Source: an uncultured Pelagibacteraceae bacterium (lineage in GTDB: Bacteria > Pseudomonadota > Alphaproteobacteria > Pelagibacterales > Pelagibacteraceae). Taken from it: DNA of 64,000 nucleotides. Made by a program: the position numbers and the translations under genes. The notes under the pieces are model-generated. The model was given only the letters and a program-made list of their open reading frames with translations. It was not told where the DNA came from and did no database searches. The stretch spans positions 109,425-173,424 of the forward strand of contig CACFTH010000001.1 of assembly GCA_902569185.1 (NCBI GenBank), written 5' to 3'. Positions within the stretch are counted from its first letter, which is position 1. Each line of letters begins with the position of its first letter. Positions 34,966-42,972 of this stretch are shown piece after piece.

Positions 34966-34966
34966 T

Positions 34967-36370
34967 TTAATTATTAAATTTTCTAACGTCTGATAAGTGA
35001 CCTTCAATAGCTGCTACCGCTGCCATTGCTGGGCTTACTAAATGTGTTCTCCCCCCACGACCTTGCCTTCCTTCAAAGTTTCTATTTGATGTTGACGCAC
35101 ATCTTTCTCTTGGTTTTAATTGATCCTCATTCATACCAAGACACATTGAACAGCCTGGTTCTCTCCACTCAAAACCAGAGTCTTTAAATACTTTATCCAA
35201 ACCCTCTTGCTCAGCCTGGATTTTTACAAGACCTGATCCAGGAACAACCATGGCGTTTACATGTTCCGCTATTTTTTTATCCTTAAGAAATTTGGCTGCT
35301 TCTCTTAAGTCCTGAATTCTTCCATTAGTACAACTTCCAATAAAAACTTTATCTATTTTTATATCCGTCATTTTTGTGTTCGGTTTTAAACCCATGTAAT
35401 CTAATGATCTTTCCATAGCTTCACGTCTGTCATTATCTTTTTCTTTTTTTGGATCTGGAACTGATCCATTAACTGGAACAACATCTTGTGGGGATGTTCC
35501 CCAAGTAACTTGTGGAACGACATCTTCGCCATTTAAAACTATTTCTTTATCAAATTTACAATCTTTGTCAGATTTTAAATTGCTCCAATAATCTAAAGCT
35601 TTTTTCCAATTATCTTTTTTTGGAGATAAAGGTCTGTTCTCTAAATATTTGAAGGTTTTCTCGTCAGGTTGTATTAATCCTGCTCTAGCTCCACCTTCAA
35701 TAGTCATATTGCAAACAGTCATTCTCTCTTCCATAGTAAAGTTTTTAATAACATCTCCAGAATACTCAATTACAAATCCAGTTCCTCCAGCTGTTCCAAT
35801 AGTTCCTATAATTTTTAAGATTACATCTTTAGCTGTTACCCCTAATGGTATTTTTCCATCTACTTTAAGTAAAAAGTTTTTAGATTTTTTTTGTAATAGA
35901 GTTTGAGTAGCTAGTACATGTTCTACCTCAGATGTTCCAATCCCGAAAGCTAGTGCACCAAAAGCCCCATGGGTAGCAGTGTGACTGTCTCCACAAACAA
36001 TAATTGTTCCTGGTTGAGTAAAACCTTGTTCAGGTCCAATAATATGGACAATGCCTTGTCTCTTATCATTCATGTCAAATAGAGGAACTCCAAATTCTTT
36101 ACAATTTTTTCTAAGTGTATCAACTTGAATTTTCGACTGTTGATCGTGAATTCCTTTTGTTCTATCTGTTGTGGGCACGTTATGATCAGCTACTGCTAAA
36201 GTAAAATTAGGTTTTCTCACTTTTCTTTTATTTAATCTAAGACCTTCAAAGGCTTGTGGGCTAGTTACTTCATGTACTAAGTGTCTATCCACATATAATA
36301 GTGAGGTACCGTCATCTTGTTGAAAGACAAGATGGTCATCCCAAATTTTATCGTATAAAGTTTTTGGCAT
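34967..36370 (-). CDS. leuC: 3-isopropylmalate dehydratase large subunit
   Basis: 467 residues of the aconitase superfamily. The N terminus [15 protein letters not shown], [15 protein letters not shown], and [20 protein letters not shown] are typical. The 4Fe-4S cysteines are visible in FIGSCTNGR and [11 protein letters not shown]. It follows rplS after a 5-base gap, joining leucine synthesis to the ffh-rpsP-trmD-rplS group as in other alphaproteobacteria. Confidence 0.97.
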   Translation of the reverse strand: MPKTLYDKIWDDHLVFQQDDGTSLLYVDRHLVHEVTSPQAFEGLRLNKRKVRKPNFTLAVADHNVPTTDRTKGIHDQQSKIQVDTLRKNCKEFGVPLFDMNDKRQGIVHIIGPEQGFTQPGTIIVCGDSHTATHGAFGALAFGIGTSEVEHVLATQTLLQKKSKNFLLKVDGKIPLGVTAKDVILKIIGTIGTAGGTGFVIEYSGDVIKNFTMEERMTVCNMTIEGGARAGLIQPDEKTFKYLENRPLSPKKDNWKKALDYWSNLKSDKDCKFDKEIVLNGEDVVPQVTWGTSPQDVVPVNGSVPDPKKEKDNDRREAMERSLDYMGLKPNTKMTDIKIDKVFIGSCTNGRIQDLREAAKFLKDKKIAEHVNAMVVPGSGLVKIQAEQEGLDKVFKDSGFEWREPGCSMCLGMNEDQLKPRERCASTSNRNFEGRQGRGGRTHLVSPAMAAVAAIEGHLSDVRKFNN

Positions 36371-36375
36371 TAGAG

Positions 36376-36909
36376 TTATTTTTTTAAATTTTCTGGGTTT
36401 TTATTTTCTTTTTTACCTGTCTCTTTTTTAGACTGTTTAGGTATATCTTTTTTCGGATCAGCTACACTTTTTTTTGAACTATCAGAAGATGGAATTTCAT
36501 TAGTTTTTATTTCAACTTCATTTTTAACCTCGACTTCAATTCCAATATTTTTTTTCATTTTTTCTGCAATTCTTGCAGATTTACCTTTTCTATCTCTCAA
36601 ATAATAAAGTTTTGCTCTTTTAACTTTTCCAGATCTGATAACTTTTATTGAGCTAATTACAGGACTGTATAAAGCAAAGGTCCTTTCTACACCTTCACCA
36701 AAGGAAATCTTCCTAACTTTAAATGACGAATTTATATCCCTATTTTTTTTTGAAATACAAACACCTTCAAAATTTTGAACCCTTTCTCTTTTACCCTCTA
36801 CAATTCTCACACCAACACGAATTGTATCTCCAGGAAAAAACTCAGGAATTTTTTTTCCAGCAATCAGTTTTTGTAAATTTGCTTTATTTATATCTTCAAT
36901 ATTTTTCAT
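36376..36909 (-). CDS. rplS: 50S ribosomal protein L19 with long charged C-terminal extension
   Basis: 177 residues against about 115-130 for the family. The L19 core covers ~1-118: [46 protein letters not shown] and [18 protein letters not shown]. The remaining ~58 residues are rich in Lys, Glu, Asn, Ser and Pro and look disordered. L19 sits at the 30S-50S interface. The start overlaps the trmD stop by 14 bases. Confidence 0.95.
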   Translation of the reverse strand: MKNIEDINKANLQKLIAGKKIPEFFPGDTIRVGVRIVEGKRERVQNFEGVCISKKNRDINSSFKVRKISFGEGVERTFALYSPVISSIKVIRSGKVKRAKLYYLRDRKGKSARIAEKMKKNIGIEVEVKNEVEIKTNEIPSSDSSKKSVADPKKDIPKQSKKETGKKENKNPENLKK

Positions 36910-37600
36910 TTTTTTTGTTATTTAAATATTTTTCCCAAAGATCTGGTCTCTGGCGACGTGTTATATCCTTAGATTGTGATAAACGCCAGTCCTTAATTTT
37001 TGCATGATCGCCTGATAATAGTACTTCTGGAACGCTTTTTTTTTCCCAAATTTGAGGTTTTGTGTATTGAGGATATTCCAGTAAACCATTTTCGAAGCTT
37101 TCATCATCTTTAGATTTTTCGTTACCTAGAACACCTGGAAGTAATCTTAAAACAGAGTCTAAAACAACAAATGACGCGGACTCACCTCCGGATAAAATAT
37201 AATCACCAATACTAATTTCCTCGATATTTCTTGTGCTTAAAATACGTGCATCAATTCCTTCAAAATGACCACAAATTAAATTTATTGTTTTCTCTTTAGT
37301 TAGATCTTTTGCAAATTTTTGGTCAAACTTTTTACCTTTAGGAGAAAGATAAAAAACTCTCTCATCCTTTTTTAACCTACTGTCTAGAGATTTTCCCAAA
37401 ACATTTGGTTTCAATAACATTCCACTACCTCCTCCAAAAGGTGTGTCGTCTACTGTCTTATGTTTGTCTTCAGCGGAGTCTCGAATATCAACAACTTCTA
37501 AATCCCAAATTTTTTTTTGTAAAGCTTTTCCATAAAGACCCTTGCTTAATGGTCCAGGAAAAATTTCAGGATATAGGGTAAATACTCGAGCCTTCCACAT
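36896..37600 (-). CDS. trmD: tRNA (guanine-N1)-methyltransferase TrmD
   Basis: 234 residues. SPOUT-fold knot signatures are visible: [29 protein letters not shown] and [15 protein letters not shown], and the C-terminal helical domain [17 protein letters not shown]. It makes m1G37 in tRNAs to hold reading frame. Starts 12 bases after the small NTF2-like gene and overlaps rplS by 14 bases. Confidence 0.96.
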   Translation of the reverse strand: MWKARVFTLYPEIFPGPLSKGLYGKALQKKIWDLEVVDIRDSAEDKHKTVDDTPFGGGSGMLLKPNVLGKSLDSRLKKDERVFYLSPKGKKFDQKFAKDLTKEKTINLICGHFEGIDARILSTRNIEEISIGDYILSGGESASFVVLDSVLRLLPGVLGNEKSKDDESFENGLLEYPQYTKPQIWEKKSVPEVLLSGDHAKIKDWRLSQSKDITRRQRPDLWEKYLNNKKNEKY

Positions 37601-37612
37601 TTTCTTCTTTCT

Positions 37613-37933
37613 TTATTTAGGTAACTTAGTTGCACCAGTTTCTTGGTGTACTATTTTTCCATCTTTAAATTTATAATAAGACATAACCGCTTCTTTGTTA
37701 CCATCCGCAAAACTTGCTATAGCGTGCATGAAACCTACTTCATTGTTTTCAAAAAGAATTCTCTCTTTTTCAAGTTTGACATCTTTCATACCAACCCATT
37801 TAACTACATCGTCTTTCGACAATGTTTTTCCAGATGCATGCATGAGAAATTTAAAATCATTATGCATAACTTCCTTTGCACCGTTCTCATCACCTGCATT
37901 TATTACTTTTACTAATTTCTGTATTATAGACAT
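37613..37933 (-). CDS. Small NTF2/SnoaL-like protein in the position of rimM
   Basis: 106 residues, no signal peptide. The pattern fits the NTF2-like cone fold: an N-terminal helix pair (IIQKLVKVINAGDENGAKEV) followed by FKFLMHASGKTLSKDDVVKW and paired strands ending AVMSYYKFKDGKIVHQET. It contains none of the RimM features (no N-terminal GxxxxxxGLxG barrel motif, no PRC domain), although it sits exactly where rimM lies between rpsP and trmD in most bacteria. Its start overlaps the rpsP stop by 1 base. Role unknown; a stand-in for RimM is only a hypothesis. Confidence 0.75.
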   Translation of the reverse strand: MSIIQKLVKVINAGDENGAKEVMHNDFKFLMHASGKTLSKDDVVKWVGMKDVKLEKERILFENNEVGFMHAIASFADGNKEAVMSYYKFKDGKIVHQETGATKLPK

Positions 37934-38487
37934 TATTTTTTATCCTCTTTCTTTGGTTCTATTTTCTTAGCTTCCTGTTTAGGAGCTTCTTTCTTTGGTT
38001 CTTCTTTCTTAGCTTCCTGTTTAGGAGCTTCTTTCTTTGGTTCTTCTTTCTTAGCTTCTTGTTTAGGAGCTTCTTTTTTTGGTTCTTCTTTTTTAGCTTC
38101 CTGTTTCGGAGCTTCTTTTTTTGGTTCTTCTTTTTTAGCTTCTTGTTTCGGAGCTTCTTTCTTAGGCTCTTCTTTACCATCTTTCTTTCTATCTTTTTTC
38201 GGAATAGCTTTTTTAGGATTATTTCCTGGCTTAAGCATTGGCATAATTTGAGCTTCACCAAGAATTCTAGACACTCTTAAAGTTGGTTTTGCACCTTTAC
38301 TTATCCAATGTTTAACCCTTTCAGCCTCAATTGTAATTCTTTCCTTTTTCTCTTTAGGTAAAAGCGGATTAAACAAACCCACCTTTTCAATAAATCTGCC
38401 ATCTCGTGGAAATCTACTGTCAGCAATTACAATTTTATAAATTGGTCTTTTTTTTGCACCAATCATCGATAGTCTTATTTTTAACAT
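37933..38487 (-). CDS. rpsP: 30S ribosomal protein S16 with repetitive Lys/Glu/Pro/Ala tail
   Basis: 184 residues versus about 80-90 in the family. The S16 core is residues 1-~85: MLKIRLSMIGAKKRPIYKIV, ADSRFPRDGRFIEKVG, and KHWISKGAKPTLRVSRIL. After a short basic linker the tail has five perfect or near-perfect 14-residue units EEPKKEAPKQEAKK (106-175) and a partial sixth. S16 is needed for 30S assembly. Follows ffh after 12 bases and overlaps the next gene by 1 base. Confidence 0.95.
   Translation of the reverse strand: MLKIRLSMIGAKKRPIYKIVIADSRFPRDGRFIEKVGLFNPLLPKEKKERITIEAERVKHWISKGAKPTLRVSRILGEAQIMPMLKPGNNPKKAIPKKDRKKDGKEEPKKEAPKQEAKKEEPKKEAPKQEAKKEEPKKEAPKQEAKKEEPKKEAPKQEAKKEEPKKEAPKQEAKKIEPKKEDKK
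37963..38172 (-). repeat. Five tandem 42-bp units inside the rpsP tail
   Basis: Five consecutive 42-base units encode the 14-residue repeat EEPKKEAPKQEAKK, with a partial sixth copy running to about 37936. Units differ by synonymous changes such as Lys AAA/AAG and Glu or Gly-neighbour third positions, so the frame and amino-acid sequence are kept. Copy number could vary between strains by slippage. Confidence 0.9.
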
Positions 38488-38499
38488 TTTTCCCTTTCT

Positions 38500-39849
38500 T
38501 TATTTTAATTGATTAAAAAGTTCAGGTGGCATTCCACTTTGCGGACCGCCCCCCTTTGACATCTTTTTCATCATTTTGGACATCATCTTAAACTGTTTAA
38601 GCAATCTGTTTATCGTTTGCACATCGGTTCCGGATCCTAAAGAAATTCTCTTTCTTCTGGATCCACTTATAATATCAGGATTTGATCTTTCCTTTTTTGT
38701 CATTGATAAAATTATTGCCTCATTGGAAATCAATAATTTTTCATCAATATTTGCATTTTGCATTTGCTCTTTTACTTTACCAACACCAGGTAAAAGAGAA
38801 AGCACTCCTTCCATACCACCCATTTTTTTCATTTGTCTCAATTGAAGTAGGTAGTCATCAAAGGTAAAATTTCCTTTTTTGATTTTTTCTTCAGTTAATT
38901 TTATTTTTTCTTCATCAAGGTCTTGAGAAGCTTTTTCCACAAGAGAAACGATATCTCCCATTCCAAGAATTCTGTTTGCTAGCCTATCAGGATGAAAAGA
39001 CTCAAGATCAGCTATCTTTTCCCCAACACCAAGAAATTTTATAGGTTTTCCAGTAGTTTGCTTCATACTTAAAGCTGCACCACCACGACCATCCCCGTCC
39101 ACTCTAGTTAAAATTATGCTTGTTAAATTAATTGCTTTATCAAATTCTGATGCAAGATTTACAGCGATTTGACCAGTTAAAGAGTCTGCTACTAACATTG
39201 TTTCTACAGGTTTAACTGCGTCTTTAATATTTTTAATTTCTGACATCATGCTTAGATCTATTTGGGTACGACCTGCTGTATCAAAAATTATGACATCTGT
39301 TCCAGCAAGATTAGCTGCGTTTAAAGCTCTCTGGGCAATATCAACAGATACTTGATCTTTGATTATAGGAAGTGCATTTAAATTATTTTTTTCACAAAGA
39401 ACTTTTAATTGTTCTTGTGCAGCTGGCCTATAAATATCTAAGCTTACAAGTAGTATTTTCTTATTTAAATTCTTTTCAAGATTTTTTGCTAATTTAACAG
39501 CTGTAGTAGTTTTACCAGATCCTTGTAAACCAACCAAAAGGATAGAAGCAGGAGGTACAGCCTTTAGATTTATTCCCTCAGTTTTACTGCCTAATACCTC
39601 TACTAATTGATCATAAACAATCTTCACTAACATTTGGCCAGGTGATGTAGATCTTATAATTTCTTGTCCAATTGCTTTTGGTTTAATATCTTCAATAAAT
39701 TTTTTTACTACAGGTAAAGCCACATCAGCAGCCAGCAAAGCCTGTCTAATTTCTTTAAGCCCAGTTTCGACTTGGGCTTGATTTAAAGAAGGTGCTTTTT
39801 TTAAATTATTTAAAATTCCTTCTAATTTGTTTGTCAAATTCTCAAACAT
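38500..39849 (-). CDS. ffh: Signal recognition particle protein Ffh (SRP54)
   Basis: 449 residues from ATG 39849 (MFENLTNKLEGILNNLKK). A GTG frame reaching 39867 adds six unconserved residues, so the ATG with a GGAAAAAAG element before it is chosen. NG domain: P-loop GLQGSGKTTT beginning ~107, DTAGR in IFDTAGRTQIDLSM, TRVDGDGRGGAALSM and the GVGEKIADLESFHPDR closing motif. The methionine-rich M domain ends with MMSKMMKKMSKGGG. It targets nascent membrane proteins with FtsY (encoded at 40828). The SRP RNA gene was not found in the window. Confidence 0.95.
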   Translation of the reverse strand: MFENLTNKLEGILNNLKKAPSLNQAQVETGLKEIRQALLAADVALPVVKKFIEDIKPKAIGQEIIRSTSPGQMLVKIVYDQLVEVLGSKTEGINLKAVPPASILLVGLQGSGKTTTAVKLAKNLEKNLNKKILLVSLDIYRPAAQEQLKVLCEKNNLNALPIIKDQVSVDIAQRALNAANLAGTDVIIFDTAGRTQIDLSMMSEIKNIKDAVKPVETMLVADSLTGQIAVNLASEFDKAINLTSIILTRVDGDGRGGAALSMKQTTGKPIKFLGVGEKIADLESFHPDRLANRILGMGDIVSLVEKASQDLDEEKIKLTEEKIKKGNFTFDDYLLQLRQMKKMGGMEGVLSLLPGVGKVKEQMQNANIDEKLLISNEAIILSMTKKERSNPDIISGSRRKRISLGSGTDVQTINRLLKQFKMMSKMMKKMSKGGGPQSGMPPELFNQLK

Positions 39850-39861
39850 TTTTCTTTTTTC

Positions 39862-39948
39862 CAACACCTATCGCACTAGTGGGCGAACCCTCGCTGACTA
39901 GTGTCGATCCCTTTATTTCTAAAGGCACCGCAAAATCTACCATTGCGG
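39862..39948 (-). ncRNA. Candidate structured RNA or leader upstream of ffh
   Basis: Three adjacent hairpins read on the minus strand. Hairpin A: CCGCAA/TTGCGG (39948-39928). Hairpin B: CCTTTA-GAAA-TAAAGG (39925-39910), perfect with a GAAA tetraloop. Hairpin C: ATCG-A-CACTAGT paired to ACTAGTG-CGAT (39908-39870), with an inner GCGA/TCGC stem. Only ~20 bases separate C from the ffh ATG. The region is visibly richer in G/C than its surroundings. It lacks the SRP RNA core. It could be a 5' leader of the ffh operon or an independent small RNA; the strand is assumed from the downstream gene and the GAAA loop. Confidence 0.5.
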
Positions 39949-39995
39949 AAGTGACGAGAAGCTACAATTAAGGGTTTTAAAAGTCAATGAATAAT

Positions 39996-40001
39996 TATAC
40001 T
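39996..40001 (+). promoter_or_regulatory. -10-like box close to dapF start
   Basis: TATACT lies 8 bases before the dapF ATG, which would put transcription start at or next to the initiation codon. No good -35 hexamer was seen 16-18 bases upstream. Weak call. Confidence 0.3.
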
Positions 40002-40009
40002 AATCAATT

Positions 40010-40828
40010 ATGACAGCAATTAATGCTTACAAAATGGATGGCTTGGGTAATGATTTTGTCATTATTGATAGAAGGAAAAATTCTATTAATTTAACTAAAG
40101 AAAAAATTAAAGAATTGGGCAGCAGATCTAACATTGGCTTTGATCAGGTAATCTTTATAGAGAAAGAAAAAGAAAACTCTTTTCCTATAACAATTTTTAA
40201 CTCTGATGGAGGTGAAGTAAGTGCATGTGGAAATGGATCTAGATGTGTTGCTTATCTTTTGGGAAAAAATTTAAATACAAAAGAAATAAAACTTAAGACA
40301 AACAATCGATTACTAAATGCAAAAATAGTGGGAAATTTAGAAGTAGAACTTGAAATGGGAAAACCTTTATATGGATCTGAAGAGATTCCATTGTCAAAGA
40401 CAATTAATCCAGCCAATATAACTTTAGAGATAGATAAAAATAAATTTACAGGTGGATTTTGCGTAAATGTAGGAAATCCACATATAATTTTTTTTGTTAA
40501 AGATTGTTTTGAATATGATTTAAAAACAATAGGACCAAAAATTGAAAACCACAGCCTATTTCCTGAAAAAATAAATGTAACAATGGCTCAAGTAATTGAT
40601 GAAAATAATATAACGGTTAATGTTTGGGAAAGAGGTGCGGGACAAACTAAAGCATGTGGAACAGCAGCTTGCGCAACAGCCGTTGCTGCCTTCAAGAATA
40701 GACTAGCTTATAATGAGGTAGATATAAAATTTAAGGAGGGTTTTTTAAATATAAAAATAGATAAAACAGACAATATATTTATGACAGGCCCTGTATCAGA
40801 AGTTAAAAAAATTAACTTTGAAACATAA
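40010..40828 (+). CDS. dapF: Diaminopimelate epimerase
   Basis: 272 residues. Both catalytic cysteines are present: Cys73 in GGEVSACGNGSRC and Cys216 in TKACGTAACAT. N-terminal MDGLGNDFVIID is the family start. It epimerises LL- to meso-diaminopimelate for lysine and peptidoglycan. The only obvious upstream signal is TATACT at 39996-40001, just 9 bases before the ATG, and no Shine-Dalgarno is seen, so a leaderless message is possible. Its stop overlaps the ftsY start by 1 base. Confidence 0.95.
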   Translation: MTAINAYKMDGLGNDFVIIDRRKNSINLTKEKIKELGSRSNIGFDQVIFIEKEKENSFPITIFNSDGGEVSACGNGSRCVAYLLGKNLNTKEIKLKTNNRLLNAKIVGNLEVELEMGKPLYGSEEIPLSKTINPANITLEIDKNKFTGGFCVNVGNPHIIFFVKDCFEYDLKTIGPKIENHSLFPEKINVTMAQVIDENNITVNVWERGAGQTKACGTAACATAVAAFKNRLAYNEVDIKFKEGFLNIKIDKTDNIFMTGPVSEVKKINFET

Positions 40829-41703
40829 TGAAGTTTTTTGAAAATTTTAAATTTAGTAATTTATTTAGTAAAAAAAAGATAGATGAAAACCTTCTGGACA
40901 AATTTGAAGAACTTCTTATTGAGTCAGATGTTGGTACTCAAATAGCTGCAGATCTTAAGGAAAGATTTAAAAAAGAGAAAATTGGAAAAGAAATTAAAGA
41001 TGAAAAAGAAATATTTGATTTTTTAGGGGAGCAAATATCTAAAATGCTTAATCCTTACGAAAGCAAAATTAATGATCTTTATAAAAGCTCTCCTTCAATC
41101 ATAGTTGTAGCTGGAGTAAATGGTGTAGGAAAAACAACAACGATAGGTAAACTTGGCAAATTATTTAAAAATGAGGGAAAAAAAGTAGTTTTTGGTGCTG
41201 CTGATACTTTTAGAGCTGCGGCTGTTGAACAACTAGAACTTTGGTCCAAAAAAATTGGAGCGGACTTTGTTAAATCAGATTTAGGAACAGATCCTGCATC
41301 AGTTGGATATAAAACCGCGAAGTTTGCTGAAGACAATAAGTTAGATTTAGCATTTATCGATACTGCTGGAAGATTACAAAATAAAAAGAATCTCATGGAA
41401 GAGTATAAAAAAATATTTACTGTACTTAGAAAAATAAATCCTGAGTATCCTCACAAGACTATTTTGGTACTAGATGCTACTACAGGTCAGAATGCTTTGA
41501 GCCAAGTTGAGGAATTTAAAAAAGTATCAAATTTAACAGGTTTAATAATCACAAAATTAGATACATCAGCAAAAGGTGGTATATTGTTAGCTATATCTAA
41601 AAAGTTTAATTTGCCAATAATTGCGGTTGGCATGGGTGAGAAGGAAACAGATTTGCATCAATTTAATTCTGCAGACTTTGCTAAAATGCTTATTAAAAAT
41701 TAA
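40828..41703 (+). CDS. ftsY: Signal recognition particle receptor FtsY
   Basis: 291 residues, short because the acidic A domain of longer FtsY proteins is almost absent. NG domain: P-loop GVNGVGKTTT beginning at residue 96, FGAADTFRAAAVEQLELW, FIDTAGRLQNKKNLMEE, TKLDTSAKGG and AVGMGEKETDLHQF. It docks the Ffh-ribosome complex at the inner membrane. Overlaps dapF by one base, and the HPP-family gene follows after 2 bases. Proximity to ffh, divergently arranged, is notable but common chromosomal context was not checked. Confidence 0.95.
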   Translation: MKFFENFKFSNLFSKKKIDENLLDKFEELLIESDVGTQIAADLKERFKKEKIGKEIKDEKEIFDFLGEQISKMLNPYESKINDLYKSSPSIIVVAGVNGVGKTTTIGKLGKLFKNEGKKVVFGAADTFRAAAVEQLELWSKKIGADFVKSDLGTDPASVGYKTAKFAEDNKLDLAFIDTAGRLQNKKNLMEEYKKIFTVLRKINPEYPHKTILVLDATTGQNALSQVEEFKKVSNLTGLIITKLDTSAKGGILLAISKKFNLPIIAVGMGEKETDLHQFNSADFAKMLIKN

Positions 41704-41705
41704 AA

Positions 41706-42185
41706 ATGAAAATACCAAAAAAAATAGAGCCGATTATTTCAGGAATATCAGCATCGATAGTCATAGGAGTTCTTGCATTTTTAACATTAAGAACCTCGGC
41801 AGGAATATTATTAATGTTCTCTTTTGGGGCAACTGTCTTTTTAGTTTTTGCATTACATGAGCTAGAAACTGCACAACCAAAAAATGTTTTCTTTGGTCAC
41901 TTAGTCTCTGTTTTAGTTGGAATTATTTTTAATGAAACAATTGGATTTAATTTTTATTCACTTGGTCTAGCAGTTGGAGTAGCAGTGACTTTAATGATTT
42001 ATTTAAAAATAATGCATCCACCTGCAGCATCAAACCCTTTGGTAGTTTTATTTACAGATGTATCTTTCGAGTACATATTGTTTCCAGTAATATTTGGGAC
42101 TTTAGCGATAATTTTAATGTCAATTTTTATAAATAGAATAGTTTTAAAAAGAAAATATCCTAATAATAAAAATTGGTTATATTGA
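41706..42185 (+). CDS. HPP-family integral membrane protein
   Basis: 159 residues with four to five hydrophobic segments and the defining motif IMHPPAASNPLVVL (~residues 102-115). HPP proteins are widespread, and some members have been linked to nitrite transport in plastids and cyanobacteria; the substrate here is unknown. Starts 2 bases after ftsY, so it is probably co-transcribed. Its 3' end overlaps the convergent hydrolase gene by 9 bases. Confidence 0.8.
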   Translation: MKIPKKIEPIISGISASIVIGVLAFLTLRTSAGILLMFSFGATVFLVFALHELETAQPKNVFFGHLVSVLVGIIFNETIGFNFYSLGLAVGVAVTLMIYLKIMHPPAASNPLVVLFTDVSFEYILFPVIFGTLAIILMSIFINRIVLKRKYPNNKNWLY

Positions 42186-42968
42186 TTGTAAGAATTTATT
42201 AAGAGCTCCTAATAGATTTTCGTTATACTCCATCATGTGATCATCATCTTTTGGAAAATATGAGTACTTGGGATCATTAGCTTCTAAAAAAACTTTTTTA
42301 CCCATACTGAAAGGAACAATTTTATCATCTTGTCCATGCATAACTAAGATTGGAATTTTGATATTTTTTAATTTTTTTATAGTCTCATATCTATCTTTAA
42401 GTAAAAAAGAAACTGGTAAATAGAAATAATAATGTTTACCTGCATTAACCATTGATGTGAAAGGAGATTCTAATATGACACCAGCAAAATTTTTATTTTG
42501 TGCAATTTCAGCAGAAACGCCAGTGCCGAGTGACTCTCCATAAATAATAATTTGTTTATCATTAATATTTTGTTTATTTAACCAGTCTACTGCCGATCTA
42601 GCATCTTGGTACAAACCTTCCTCTGTTGGACTACCTTCATTACCACTAAAACCTCGATATGCTACTATTAAAAAATTTATGTCAAAATTTTTTATCATAT
42701 TTAGTTTATAAATTCTGTTATTTAAATTTCCAGCATTGCCATGAAAAAATAATAAAGTTTTTTTTTGTTTTAGATTTTTTTTATGAAACCAAGCTTTTAA
42801 TTTTTTACCGTCAGATGTCGGAATAAAAACTTCCTCATATGAAAAATTTATTTTTTCAGAAGTATAATTATTTTCAGATGGATGATAAAGTAGATTTCTT
42901 TGGTAAAAAAATACAAAGATTACTATTAGTGTGTAACATAAAATAATTATAATAGCTGTTGTAAACAT
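42177..42968 (-). CDS. Alpha/beta hydrolase, membrane-anchored (BEM46/ABHD-like)
   Basis: 263 residues from ATG 42968 (MFTTAIIIILCYTLIVIFVF), which avoids the 29-base overlap with the upstream gene that the longer frame to 43001 would give. One N-terminal membrane anchor, cytoplasmic or periplasmic orientation unknown. Catalytic features: oxyanion HGNAGNLNNR, nucleophile Ser in YGESLGTGVS, Asp in HGQDDKIVP and His in DDDHMMEY. Substrate not predictable. It is the last gene of the minus-strand accessory block. Confidence 0.8.
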   Translation of the reverse strand: MFTTAIIIILCYTLIVIFVFFYQRNLLYHPSENNYTSEKINFSYEEVFIPTSDGKKLKAWFHKKNLKQKKTLLFFHGNAGNLNNRIYKLNMIKNFDINFLIVAYRGFSGNEGSPTEEGLYQDARSAVDWLNKQNINDKQIIIYGESLGTGVSAEIAQNKNFAGVILESPFTSMVNAGKHYYFYLPVSFLLKDRYETIKKLKNIKIPILVMHGQDDKIVPFSMGKKVFLEANDPKYSYFPKDDDHMMEYNENLLGALNKFLQSI

Positions 42969-42972
42969 ATAT

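Noticed and set aside
34966..35007. Longer leuD start (14 extra residues)
   Set aside because: The extra part overlaps leuC and lacks the family N terminus; ATG 34965 gives a standard LeuD.
37936..38172. CRISPR-like array of 42-bp repeats
   Set aside because: Units are contiguous with no unique spacers and lie in frame inside rpsP, encoding a regular peptide repeat.
38059..38280. Plus-strand frame opposite rpsP encoding Phe/Ser-rich protein
   Set aside because: It is the antisense of the Lys/Glu repeat; composition is fully explained by rpsP.
39862..39960. SRP (4.5S) RNA gene next to ffh
   Set aside because: The conserved core (GGTCAGGTCCGGAAGG-like with GNRA-capped helix 8) is not present on either strand; only generic hairpins are seen.
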